From: Caulobacter sp. BK020
Lineage (GTDB): Bacteria; Pseudomonadota; Alphaproteobacteria; Caulobacterales; Caulobacteraceae
Direction: 5' to 3'
Assembly (NCBI RefSeq): GCF_004342605.1
Contig: NZ_SLZL01000021.1
Location: 22,001 to 86,000, forward strand
Length of the DNA stretch: 64,000 bases
Each line of letters begins with the position of its first letter. Positions within the stretch are counted from its first letter, which is position 1. A program made the position numbers and the translations under genes. Below are positions 1-9,714 of this stretch, in pieces. The notes beneath the pieces are model-generated. The model was given only the letters and a program-made list of their open reading frames with translations, did not search any database and was not told the DNA's origin.

Positions 1-1
1 C

Positions 2-325
2 GCGACCGGCGGCGCGGCGTTCAACAACCTGCTGGCCGACACCGTCCACGAGACCCTGCCGGACATCGACTTCGCCGCCCATGCCAGGAGCCTGGGGGCG
101 TGGTCGGAGAAGGTGGCCAACCTTGCCGAGCTGGAGGCCGCCCTGCAACGCGCCAAGGCCAGCGACCGGACCTATGTGGTGGTCATCGACACCGACCCGA
201 TGCCGACCACGCAGGGCGGCGCCTGGTGGGACGTGGCGGTGCCGGAGGTTTCGGTGCGTCCGGCGGTGAACGCCGCCCGGGTCGACTACGAAGACAAGAT
301 CAAGCAGCAGCGTACGGGAGACTAG
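2..325 (+). CDS. iolD: 3D-(3,5/4)-trihydroxycyclohexane-1,2-dione hydrolase, C-terminal part (IolD)
   Basis: This is the 3' end of a gene cut by the window edge; only the last 107 codons are present. In the inositol pathway IolD is a cytoplasmic thiamine-diphosphate enzyme that hydrolytically opens the ring of the trione made by IolE, giving 5-deoxy-glucuronate. The visible part has the GGAFNNLL segment, a VVVIDTDP strand and a GGAWWDVAVPEVS tail, which match the C-terminal ThDP-binding domain of IolD. The order iolD-iolE-iolB-mmsA supports the call. The stop lies 6 bases before the iolE start, so the two are translationally close. Cofactor-binding residues in the missing part cannot be checked. 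Confidence 0.9.
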   Translation, partial: ATGGAAFNNLLADTVHETLPDIDFAAHARSLGAWSEKVANLAELEAALQRAKASDRTYVVVIDTDPMPTTQGGAWWDVAVPEVSVRPAVNAARVDYEDKIKQQRTGD

Positions 326-331
326 ACGCCC

Positions 332-1231
332 ATGACCATCCGTTTCGGCGTGAGCCCCATCGCCTGGATCAATGACGACATGCCCGAGCTGGGCGGCGAC
401 ACCCCGCTGGAAAGCGTGCTGGCCGACTGCCAGGCGATCGGCTTCGCCGGCGTCGAGCTGGGCGGCGTCTTCCCGCGCGATCCGGCGGTGCTGAAGCCGC
501 TGCTGGAGCGCTACGGCCTCGACCTGGTGGGCGGCTGGTACAGCGGCAACCTGCTGGTCCAGTCGGCCGAGGAAGAGATCGCGGCGCTGCAGCCGCACCT
601 GGCCCTGCTGAAGGCGATGGGCTGCACCGTCTTCGTCCACGCCGAGACCAGCAACGCCATCCATGGCGACAAGAGCAAGGCCCTGTCGGCCACGCCGCGT
701 CTCGACGCCGAGGGGTGGAAGGAATTCGGCGCCCGCCTGACGGCGGTGGCTGACTACATCGTTTCCCAGGGCCTGAAGTTCGCCTATCACCACCATCTCG
801 GCACTGTCGTCGAGCGCCCCGAGGATCTGGACGCCTTCCTAGCCAACACCGGCCCGTCGGTCGGCCTGACCATCGACACCGGCCACGCGGCGCTTGGCGG
901 CCTGGACCCGGTCTCGGTGATCCGCGCGCATCCGGAGCGCGTCGCCCATGTGCATTGCAAAGACATCCGGGGCGAGGTGTTCCGCAAGGTGGTCTCGGAC
1001 GGCGGCGGCAGCTTCCTGGAAGGCGTTCTGGCCGGCATGTTCACCGTGCCCGGCGACGGTTCGTTGGATTACGCCGCCGTGATGCAGGCCCTGGCCGAGA
1101 TCGGCTATTCCGGCTGGATCATCGTCGAGGCCGAGCAGGATCCGGCCATCGCCAACCCGCGCCAGTACGGCGAGATCGGCTTGGCGACGCTGAAGAAGGA
1201 AGCGGCCGCGGCGGGGCTGAGGGCGGCGTGA
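332..1231 (+). CDS. iolE: myo-inosose-2 dehydratase (IolE)
   Basis: The 299-residue product has the usual length for IolE, a xylose-isomerase-like TIM-barrel enzyme that dehydrates 2-keto-myo-inositol to 3D-(3,5/4)-trihydroxycyclohexane-1,2-dione in the cytoplasm. The N-terminus (RFGVSPIAWINDDMPELGG) is typical of the family, and metal-binding positions can be seen in YHHHLGT, TIDTGHA, HVHCKD and the terminal IVEAEQDP segment. The start ATG is 6 bases after the iolD stop, and the stop overlaps the next start as TGATG, so it is part of a coupled iol operon. No disruption is seen. Confidence 0.95.
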   Translation: MTIRFGVSPIAWINDDMPELGGDTPLESVLADCQAIGFAGVELGGVFPRDPAVLKPLLERYGLDLVGGWYSGNLLVQSAEEEIAALQPHLALLKAMGCTVFVHAETSNAIHGDKSKALSATPRLDAEGWKEFGARLTAVADYIVSQGLKFAYHHHLGTVVERPEDLDAFLANTGPSVGLTIDTGHAALGGLDPVSVIRAHPERVAHVHCKDIRGEVFRKVVSDGGGSFLEGVLAGMFTVPGDGSLDYAAVMQALAEIGYSGWIIVEAEQDPAIANPRQYGEIGLATLKKEAAAAGLRAA

Positions 1232-2037
1232 TGAGCAAGCTCCTCGTCCGTCCCCACGCTCCGGATGCGTCGGGCTCCGTCCTTGAAATCACCCCCGAGA
1301 GCGCCGGCTGGACCCACGTCGGTTTCCAGGTGGTCAAGCTGGCGGTTGGTGAAACCTTCGAGGGCTCCGACCCCGATCGCGAGACCTGCGTCGTCGTGAT
1401 GAGCGGGACCGCCGAGGTTTCGACCGAAGGCGTGTCCCTCGGTCACGTCGGCGGCCGGACGAGCGTGTTCGAGGACCGGGCGCCGGGCGCGGTCTACGTC
1501 CCGGCCGCGTCGTCCTACGGGGTGACCGCCGTCACCGCCGTCGAGCTGGCTCTCTGCACCGCGCCGGGCCAGCCGGGCGGCGAGGCGCGTCTGATCGCCG
1601 AGGCCGACATGCCGCGCGAGACCCGGGGCAAGGGGACCAATACCCGTCTGGTCCGCAACATCCTACCTGAAACGGCGCCGGCCGACGGCCTGCTGGTGGT
1701 CGAGGTGATCACGCCCGGCGGTCACTGGTCCAGCTATCCGCCGCACAAGCACGACACCGCCGCCGAGGGCGAGGAGACGGCGCTGGAGGAGACCTATTAT
1801 CATCGCCTGAACCCGCCGCAGGGCTTCGCCTTCCAGCGAGTCTACACCGACGACCGCAGCCTGGACGAGACCGTCTGCGTCCAGGACGGCGACGTGGTGA
1901 TGGTGCCGCGCGGCTACCATCCCGTCGGCGCCCCGCACGGCTACGACCTCTACTACCTCAACGTCATGGCCGGACCGCACCGGAAGTGGATCTTCCGCAA
2001 CGACCCCGCCCACGACTGGATCATGCGGCAAGCGTGA
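1231..2037 (+). CDS. iolB: 5-deoxy-glucuronate isomerase (IolB)
   Basis: IolB isomerizes 5-deoxy-D-glucuronate to 2-deoxy-5-keto-D-gluconate, the substrate of IolC. The 268-residue protein is a KduI/IolB bicupin. The C-terminal cupin shows SYPPHKHD, ALEETYYH and the MVPRGYHPV segment, which supply the metal-binding His and Glu residues. The start is set by the TGATG overlap with iolE; the frame is open further upstream, but an extension would run through iolE. The kinase/aldolase steps are not in the window and presumably lie upstream of iolD. Confidence 0.93.
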   Translation: MSKLLVRPHAPDASGSVLEITPESAGWTHVGFQVVKLAVGETFEGSDPDRETCVVVMSGTAEVSTEGVSLGHVGGRTSVFEDRAPGAVYVPAASSYGVTAVTAVELALCTAPGQPGGEARLIAEADMPRETRGKGTNTRLVRNILPETAPADGLLVVEVITPGGHWSSYPPHKHDTAAEGEETALEETYYHRLNPPQGFAFQRVYTDDRSLDETVCVQDGDVVMVPRGYHPVGAPHGYDLYYLNVMAGPHRKWIFRNDPAHDWIMRQA

Positions 2038-2066
2038 TCCCCGACCCATTCGAGAAGGAGCGCGGC

Positions 2067-3566
<1,500 letters not shown>

Positions 3567-3625
3567 CGGGGCGACGGGCGACCGTCGGATTTTCGTTCAC
3601 TTGACGTCCTCACGAGCAGGTTCCG

Positions 3626-5950
3626 ATGTCGTCCAGGCCTTCGCGTCGCCAAACTCTCAAGCAGGCCCTGGCCGCCGTGGCCTTGACCGCGGCGCCGTCA
3701 TTCGCCTCGGCGGCCAAGGGCGGGGGCGGCGGGACCGCCGCGGCGCGCGCCAGCCTCGATCGCCTGTTCGGCAAGCGTCTGGGCGGCGTCGCCCTCAGTC
3801 TCGCGCCGCGCGGCGCTCATCCGTGGTACGCGGTCAGCGGCAAGGCTGGAAAGGTCTCGATCACCGGCGACAGCCCGGTCGCCCTGGTTCGCGGGGCCTA
3901 TGCCTATCTTCGCCAGGCCGGGCTGGCCCATGTCAGCTGGGAAGGCGACCGCGTCGACCTGCCGGCGCGACTGCCGGACGTCGGCGCCGGCAAGGTCGCC
4001 AGCCCCTTCGGCCATCGCGCCTACCTCAACACCTGCACCTACGGCTACACGACCCCCTGGTGGGGTTGGGCGCGCTGGACGCGCGAGATCGACTGGATGG
4101 CGGCCCACGGCGTCGACATGCCGCTGGCGATGGAGGGCCAGGAACATGTCTGGCGGGCGCTGTGGCGGGAGTTTGGCCTGACCGAAGCCGAGCTGGCCGA
4201 CTACTTCTCCGGACCGGCTTTCACGCCCTGGCAGCGCATGGGCAATATCGAGGGCTATCGCGCGCCGCTGCCGAGTCGGTGGATCGACAAAAAGAAAGAC
4301 TTGCAGGTCCGTATCCTGGGCCGGATGCGGTCGCTGGGCATGACGCCGATCCTACCGGCCTTCGGTGGCTACGTGCCCAAGGCCTTCGCCCAGAAGCATC
4401 CGAAGGCCCGTATCTATCGGATGCGGCCCTGGGAAGGCTTCCACGAGACCTATTGGCTGGACCCCGCCGACCCGCTGTTCGCCAAGATCGCAGGCCGCTT
4501 CCTGGCGCTCTACACCCAGACCTACGGCGCGGGGACCTACTATCTGGCCGACTCATTCAACGAGATGCTGCCGCCGATCAACGCCGACGGCGCGGACGCG
4601 CGCGACGCGGCCTATGGCGACGGGATCGCCAACGCCGCCGCGACCAAGACCAAGGTCGAGATCGATCCAGCCCTGAAAGCCAAGCGCCTGGCCGCCTACG
4701 GCAAGGCGATCTACGACTCGATCCGCCAGACCCGTCCGGATGCGGTGTGGGTGATGCAGGGCTGGCTGTTCGGCGCTGACAGCCACTTCTGGGATCCGCC
4801 GGCGATCTCGGCCTATCTGAGCCTGGTTCCGGACGACAGGCTGATGGTCCTGGACATCGGCAACGACCGCTATCCGGACGTCTGGAAGAACGCCAAGGCC
4901 TTCGGCGGCAAGCCCTGGATCTATGGCTACGTACACAATTACGGCGGCAGCAACCCGGTCTATGGCGACCTCGGCTACTATCGCCGCGACATGACGGCGA
5001 TCGCCGGTAATCCCGATACGGGCAAGCTGGCCGGCTTCGGGATGTTTCCCGAAGGCCTGCACAACAACTCGATCGTCTATGAAGCCGCCTACGATCTGGC
5101 CTGGGGCGCGGGCCAGGTGTCGCAGTCGGCCTGGCTGTCGACCTACGCGCGTTCGCGCTACGGCCGCACCACGCCGGCGCTCGATTCGGCCATGGGCCAG
5201 CTGGTCCAGGCCGCCTATTCGACCCGCTACTGGTCCCCGCGTTGGTGGAAGAGCAAGGCCGGCGCCTATCTGTTCTTCAAGCGGCCGACGGCGACGATCG
5301 GCGAGTTCCCGGGCCCTCCCGGCGACCGCGTCCAACTGGACGCGGCGGTCCGCGCCCTGGCCGACCAGGCGCCCGCCTTCGCTGGCGAGCCGTTGTTCGT
5401 ACTCGACCTCGTCGATGCGACCCGGCACTTGGCCAGCCTGGAGATCGACGATCATCTGCAAGCCGCCGTGGCGGCCTATCGTCGTGGCGACGCGGCGGCG
5501 GGCGATCGGGCGCGCCGCGAGATCGAGGCGCTGGCGCTTTCGATCGACGCCTTGCTGGGCGTCCAGCCCGAGACCCTGGCCACCTGGATCGACGACGCCC
5601 GCGCCTATGGCGACACGCCCGCCGACGCCGCGGCCTATGTCGCCAACGCCAAGGCCCAGGTCACGATCTGGGGCGGCGAAGGCAATCTCAACGACTACGC
5701 GTCCAAGGCCTGGCAGGGCCTCTATCGCGACTTCTACCTGCCGCGGTGGTCACGGTTCCTGGACGCCCTGAAAGCGGCGGGGACCGGCGCCTTCGACGAG
5801 CCCGCCGTCACCCGCGAGGGAATCGCCTGGGAGCGCGCCTGGGTCGTCGCCGACGCCGTCTACCGCCGTGAGCGGCCGGCCGATCCGGTCGGCGGCGTGA
5901 AGGCCCTGATCGCCCGCATCGACGAAGCCAGAAAGAACCGGAACGGATGA
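3626..5950 (+). CDS. exported alpha-N-acetylglucosaminidase, GH89 (NAGLU family)
   Basis: The 774-residue protein resembles human NAGLU and bacterial GH89 enzymes, which release terminal alpha-linked GlcNAc. The N-terminus (SRRQTLKQALAAVALT, then ASAA) looks like a twin-arginine signal peptide, so the enzyme probably works in the periplasm or outside. The catalytic domain shows WARWTREIDWMA, GPAFTPWQRMGN, GMTPILPAFGGYVP and VHNYGGSNPVYGDL. The two family catalytic glutamates correspond to Glu313 in DSFNEMLPP and Glu476 in FPEGLHNN. An alpha-helical C-terminal domain follows. The gene overlaps the next one by ATGA, which links glycan trimming to the NagX-like membrane protein. The natural substrate cannot be told from sequence. 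Confidence 0.9.
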   Translation: MSSRPSRRQTLKQALAAVALTAAPSFASAAKGGGGGTAAARASLDRLFGKRLGGVALSLAPRGAHPWYAVSGKAGKVSITGDSPVALVRGAYAYLRQAGLAHVSWEGDRVDLPARLPDVGAGKVASPFGHRAYLNTCTYGYTTPWWGWARWTREIDWMAAHGVDMPLAMEGQEHVWRALWREFGLTEAELADYFSGPAFTPWQRMGNIEGYRAPLPSRWIDKKKDLQVRILGRMRSLGMTPILPAFGGYVPKAFAQKHPKARIYRMRPWEGFHETYWLDPADPLFAKIAGRFLALYTQTYGAGTYYLADSFNEMLPPINADGADARDAAYGDGIANAAATKTKVEIDPALKAKRLAAYGKAIYDSIRQTRPDAVWVMQGWLFGADSHFWDPPAISAYLSLVPDDRLMVLDIGNDRYPDVWKNAKAFGGKPWIYGYVHNYGGSNPVYGDLGYYRRDMTAIAGNPDTGKLAGFGMFPEGLHNNSIVYEAAYDLAWGAGQVSQSAWLSTYARSRYGRTTPALDSAMGQLVQAAYSTRYWSPRWWKSKAGAYLFFKRPTATIGEFPGPPGDRVQLDAAVRALADQAPAFAGEPLFVLDLVDATRHLASLEIDDHLQAAVAAYRRGDAAAGDRARREIEALALSIDALLGVQPETLATWIDDARAYGDTPADAAAYVANAKAQVTIWGGEGNLNDYASKAWQGLYRDFYLPRWSRFLDALKAAGTGAFDEPAVTREGIAWERAWVVADAVYRRERPADPVGGVKALIARIDEARKNRNG

Positions 5951-7062
5951 CCAAGCCCGCACGCTTCCTGTCCCTTGACGTCTTTCGGGGGCTGACGGTC
6001 TGCCTGATGATCGTCGTCAACACCGCGGGTCCTGGCGCCGACGCCTACACCCAGCTGGTCCACGCGCCCTGGTTCGGCTTCACGGCGGCGGACGCGGTGT
6101 TTCCGTCGTTCCTGTTCGCGGTCGGCTGCTCGATGGCCTTCGCCTTTTCGCGGCCGATCCCGACGGCGGAGTTCATGGCCAAGGTGCTGAGGCGCGGCGC
6201 CCTGATCTTCCTGCTGGGCTTCCTAATGTATTGGTTCCCGTTCGTCCGGAACGTGGACGGCCACTGGACGCTGATCCCGTTCTCGGAAACGCGGGTGATG
6301 GGCGTCCTGCAGCGGATCGCGCTCTGCTACGTGCTGGCCGCCTTCGCCGTGCGCTGGCTGTCGCCGCGCCTGATCGTCGCCCTGTCGGTCGTGCTGCTGC
6401 TGGGCTACTGGGCGATCCTGCTGACCCTCGGCGATCCGGCCGACCCGCTGTCGAAACTGGGCAACGCGGGCACGCACCTGGACCTCTGGCTCGTCGGCCA
6501 GAACCATCTCTATCGCAAGGATGGCGGGTTCGATCCCGAAGGCCTGCTAGGGACCCTTCCGTCGACGGTCAACGTGCTGGCCGGCTATCTGGCGGCTCGC
6601 CTGCTAAAGGAAGCGACCGACGCCCGCCGCGCCACGATCCGCATGGCCCTGGCCGGCGCGGCGCTGATCGCCGGCGGCCTGGCCTGGGGGCTGGCCTTCC
6701 CGATCGCCAAGAAACTGTGGACCAGCAGCTTCGTCCTGCTGACCGTCGGCATCGACCTTGTGCTGCTAGCGGCCCTGACCGTCGTGCTTGAGGGGCGCAA
6801 GCCGAACGCGGCGACCCGCTTCTTCCAGGTGTTCGGCCTCAATCCGCTGGTGATCTACTTGTTCTCGGAGCTGTTCATCGTCTCGCTGAACATGATCGAG
6901 GTCGCGCCGGGAGTCGGGCCGTACGAGTGGGTCGGGATTCACGTGTTCCAGGCGATGACGCCGGGCGCGCTGGGCTCCCTGCTGTGCGCGATCGCCTACA
7001 TGCTGGTCTGCTGGCTGCTGGGCTACGTGATGGATCGCCGAGGGATCGTCGTGAAGCTCTAG
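5947..7062 (+). CDS. NagX/HGSNAT-like multi-pass membrane acyltransferase-family protein (DUF5009)
   Basis: The 371-residue integral membrane protein has about ten hydrophobic segments. It begins with the SLDVFRGLTVCLMIVVNTAG signature of the DUF5009/NagX family, related to lysosomal heparan-alpha-glucosaminide N-acetyltransferase. The C-terminal GLNPLVIYLFSELF segment is also typical. Family members sit in GlcNAc and chitin utilization clusters and are thought to move or acetylate amino sugars at the inner membrane. The 4-base overlap with the GH89 gene mirrors the human NAGLU/HGSNAT pairing in heparan sulfate breakdown. The role here is inferred from family and context. Its stop overlaps the stop of the convergent kynureninase-like gene. 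Confidence 0.85.
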   Translation: MTKPARFLSLDVFRGLTVCLMIVVNTAGPGADAYTQLVHAPWFGFTAADAVFPSFLFAVGCSMAFAFSRPIPTAEFMAKVLRRGALIFLLGFLMYWFPFVRNVDGHWTLIPFSETRVMGVLQRIALCYVLAAFAVRWLSPRLIVALSVVLLLGYWAILLTLGDPADPLSKLGNAGTHLDLWLVGQNHLYRKDGGFDPEGLLGTLPSTVNVLAGYLAARLLKEATDARRATIRMALAGAALIAGGLAWGLAFPIAKKLWTSSFVLLTVGIDLVLLAALTVVLEGRKPNAATRFFQVFGLNPLVIYLFSELFIVSLNMIEVAPGVGPYEWVGIHVFQAMTPGALGSLLCAIAYMLVCWLLGYVMDRRGIVVKL

Positions 7063-8222
7063 GCCAGCGCGGAGCAGGCTGCGCAGAACGACTCCAGATC
7101 GTCCTCGTCATGATAGATCGAAAGGCCGATCCGCAGCACGTCGTCGCGCACATCTACCACGACGCCGCGGGCCGCCAGGGCCTGCTTCCAGGCCAGGGCG
7201 TCGGGATGGCGCAGGGCCAGGAAGCGGGCTCGCGGGCCCTGGCCCGGCGGGTTCAGCACCACGGCCTGCTTCAGCGGCCCCGCCGCGCCGGCGGCGATCC
7301 GGGTCAGCAGGTTCCGTTGCAGGCCCGCCACGTGACCGGCGATCGCCGTCGTGCTCAGGCCTTCGGCCTCCAGCATCCGCCCCGCCGCCATGAAACGGTA
7401 GAGGCCCGACGGATCGAAGGTCGCGCCCAGGAAGCGGGCGGCGTCGCGCGCGTAGCCGACGCCGCCCGGCGGGCCTTCCAGGTCGCTGAATTCCGCGTAC
7501 CAGCCGGTCAGGACGGGACGAGGTCCGAAACCCTCCGGCGCATGCAGGAACGCCGCGCCTTCGCCCGCCATGGCGTACTTGTAGCCGCCAGCCAGATAGA
7601 AGATCCGGTCGGCCACGGCCGAGAGGTCGGTCGGAACGGCCCGGAAGCCGTGATAGCCATCGACCACCACCCAGGAGCCTTCCGGCCGCGCGAGATCGGC
7701 AAGCTCCCAGACGCGGTCGAAGACGAGACCCGTCTTGAAGAACACGTGGCTGACGAAGACCAGGTCGAAAGTCCCGAGGCGCGCGGCGGCCAGGAACCGT
7801 TCGGCGAAGCCGGGCGCGTCGCTCTCGACCAGGGTCAGCTCGATCTCGCCGGCTTCGGCCCAGCGCTGGGCCTGGCGGCGGAAGGTATGGAATTCGCCGT
7901 CGGTCGACAGGATCCTGGCGGGGCGGCGAGGGACCGCCGACACCAGCGTCGTTAGCAAGCTATGGGTGTTGGGCGCGAAGACCACTGTGTCGGGCGAGGG
8001 CAGGGCCAGCTCGCGGGCCACCAGGCCCTGGGCGGCCGGGTAGACCTGACCCAGCGCCTTGTCCCACTTGTGGTCGGCCAGGCGGGCGGCGTCCTCCCAG
8101 GCCTCGACCTGGGCGGCCAGGGTGGCGTCGGGCCAGAGATGGTGGCTGTGGGCCGCCATGTGCATCCGGCCCGGCGCGGCGACCAGGGCCCGCGAGAACA
8201 GATCCTTGCGCGCGGCGCTCAC
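7059..8222 (-). CDS. kynU: kynureninase-like PLP-dependent enzyme (class V aminotransferase fold)
   Basis: The product is a fold-type I PLP enzyme of 387 residues. The cofactor lysine is Lys215 in AGGYKYAMAGEG, and VVVDGYHGF (Asp188) lies before it, as in class V aminotransferases. Its place directly after tryptophan 2,3-dioxygenase points to kynurenine hydrolysis to anthranilate and alanine. The start is a GTG in a GTGA overlap with the kynA stop; the open frame extends into kynA, but such an extension is unlikely. The sequence looks divergent from textbook kynureninases, so the substrate is inferred from the neighbour. The gene converges on the NagX-like gene with overlapping stops. Confidence 0.8.
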   Translation of the reverse strand: MSAARKDLFSRALVAAPGRMHMAAHSHHLWPDATLAAQVEAWEDAARLADHKWDKALGQVYPAAQGLVARELALPSPDTVVFAPNTHSLLTTLVSAVPRRPARILSTDGEFHTFRRQAQRWAEAGEIELTLVESDAPGFAERFLAAARLGTFDLVFVSHVFFKTGLVFDRVWELADLARPEGSWVVVDGYHGFRAVPTDLSAVADRIFYLAGGYKYAMAGEGAAFLHAPEGFGPRPVLTGWYAEFSDLEGPPGGVGYARDAARFLGATFDPSGLYRFMAAGRMLEAEGLSTTAIAGHVAGLQRNLLTRIAAGAAGPLKQAVVLNPPGQGPRARFLALRHPDALAWKQALAARGVVVDVRDDVLRIGLSIYHDEDDLESFCAACSALA

Positions 8223-9010
8223 AGCTTGGTCCTGAGCGACCACAGTTCGGGAAAGGCGCGCCGGCGCAGGGTCGAGGCCAGGTAGCCCACGCCATCGGTG
8301 CCGCCGGTGCCCGGCCGGCCGCCAATGATCCGCTCGACGGTCAGCACGTGCTTGTGGCGCCAGGTGACCAGGGCGTCGTCCAGGTCGACCAGCTTCTCGG
8401 CCAGCTGGTACAGCTCCCAATAGCGCTGGGTGTCGCGATAGACCTCCAGCCAGGCGGCCTCCACCTCGGGCGAGGGCGCGTAGGTCTGGGCGAAGTCGCG
8501 GTTCAGCACCGCGTCCGGCACGGCCAGGCCCGCCTTGGACAGCTGGGCGATGGCGACGTCATAGAGGCTCGGCGCTTCCAGCGCCGCCTGCAGTTGGGCC
8601 AGGGCGTCCGAGCCCTCGGCGTGGAACTTCAGGAAGCTCTGGTCCTTCAGGCCCAGCAGATATTCCAGCGTCCGGAACTGGTGAGACTGGAACCCCGAGC
8701 TGGAGCCCAGCTCGCCGCGGAAGCTCAGATAGTCGGCCGGCGTCATCGTGGCCAGCACGTCCCAGGACAGGGTCATCACCGTCTGGATTCGCGACACCCG
8801 GGCCAGGGCCTTGTAGGCCGGCTCGACGTCGCCCTCGGCGATCAGCCGTCTGGCCAGGAGCACCTCGTGGATGATCTCCTTGAGCCACAGCTCCTTGGTC
8901 TGGTGGATGACGATGAACAGCAGTTCGTCGTGACGATCGCTCAGCGGCTGCTGGGCCGCGAGCAGTTGATCCAGGGCGAGATATCGCGCGTAGGTCATGT
9001 CTTGCGTCAT
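8219..9010 (-). CDS. kynA: tryptophan 2,3-dioxygenase
   Basis: This heme enzyme opens the indole ring of L-tryptophan to give N-formylkynurenine. The 263-residue product shows the family signatures: the N-terminal FIVIHQTKELWLKEI with active-site His36, the LGSSSGFQSHQFRTLEYLLG segment, and the C-terminal WRHKHVLTVERIIGG followed by GTGGTDGVGYL. His221 in that block is the likely proximal heme ligand. A second in-frame ATG four codons later is an alternative start. It forms an operon with the kynureninase-like gene. A kynurenine formamidase gene is not present here. Confidence 0.95.
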   Translation of the reverse strand: MTQDMTYARYLALDQLLAAQQPLSDRHDELLFIVIHQTKELWLKEIIHEVLLARRLIAEGDVEPAYKALARVSRIQTVMTLSWDVLATMTPADYLSFRGELGSSSGFQSHQFRTLEYLLGLKDQSFLKFHAEGSDALAQLQAALEAPSLYDVAIAQLSKAGLAVPDAVLNRDFAQTYAPSPEVEAAWLEVYRDTQRYWELYQLAEKLVDLDDALVTWRHKHVLTVERIIGGRPGTGGTDGVGYLASTLRRRAFPELWSLRTKL

Positions 9011-9149
9011 GGACCGACCCTAGGCGGTTCGCGGCGGCACGTTTGTTCTCGTTTGCGTGGCGACCCTGTTCAGGCGCGGAACGATGTTTCGCGGCATCGA
9101 CATAGAGCGGAACGAACGCCCGTCCTGGAGGGGATGGAGACCGGCGGCC

Positions 9150-9509
9150 CTACGAGGCTTGGCGGTACGACTCCCGGCCGGCGTTCCAGCCCAGATCGCC
9201 GGTGCAGGTCATGACCCGATAGCGGACGCCTTCTTCCAGGAAGCGAACCCCCGCCTCGATTTCGCTCCGCCAGACCACGGCCGCGCGGTGACTGAAGCCC
9301 GTCCTTGGATCGACCAGTATGACATGAGAGGCGAGGTCCGCGCCTCGGCCGAGGAGGATCCGCGCGCCGCCGCTGGACACGTCGATAAGGCGGCATCGTC
9401 GCGCAAGCGCCCCGTCACCGACATAGACCGGGCTGCGGTCGCTGTAGCGAGGGTGACTGCGACGGTCAGCCCCGTCCGAACTGGAATCGTTGATCGAGAT
9501 CATGACCAA
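9150..9509 (-). CDS. single-domain PilZ protein, predicted c-di-GMP binder
   Basis: The 119-residue protein consists of one PilZ domain. Both c-di-GMP motifs are present: RxxxR as Arg17-Ser-His-Pro-Arg21, and DxSxxG as Asp43-Val-Ser-Ser-Gly-Gly48. The following strands (HRAAVVWRSEIEAGVRFLE) complete the barrel. No signal peptide or membrane segment is visible, so it is probably a soluble cytoplasmic effector. An exact TTAACCAT sequence sits 15-22 bases before the start codon, suggesting CtrA control. The partner or output is unknown. Confidence 0.87.
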   Translation of the reverse strand: MVMISINDSSSDGADRRSHPRYSDRSPVYVGDGALARRCRLIDVSSGGARILLGRGADLASHVILVDPRTGFSHRAAVVWRSEIEAGVRFLEEGVRYRVMTCTGDLGWNAGRESYRQAS

Positions 9510-9523
9510 AACGCTAGGCGCGG

Positions 9524-9531
9524 ATGGTTAA
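9524..9531 (-). promoter_or_regulatory. possible CtrA half-site before the PilZ gene
   Basis: Read on the minus strand the sequence is TTAACCAT, matching the CtrA half-site of Caulobacterales, and an imperfect second half (CTAAT) lies just upstream. It is very close to the start codon, where it could repress or activate a promoter with a short leader. An 8-base match can occur by chance; the assignment is tentative. Confidence 0.4.
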
Positions 9532-9714
9532 TCGGAATTAGCGCCCTGGTTGCGGCGTGTTGTCCCACTCGCCCAACGGGCTGGAGCGCCGCGCTTGCCA
9601 GCCTTTCTGGGCCAAGGCGGAAAGTCCGTGTCAGAGGGGCGGGCGGTTCGAGGTCGCCGGCGCGGCCAAATACCGCGCCTGGGGGCTTGACCGCGAGGCT
9701 CGCGCACATCTGCT

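Noticed and set aside
1986..2066. Longer N-terminus for mmsA starting inside iolB
   Set aside because: The extension lies inside the iolB coding region and lacks a ribosome-binding site; the ATG at 2067 has GAAGGAG and a family-like start.
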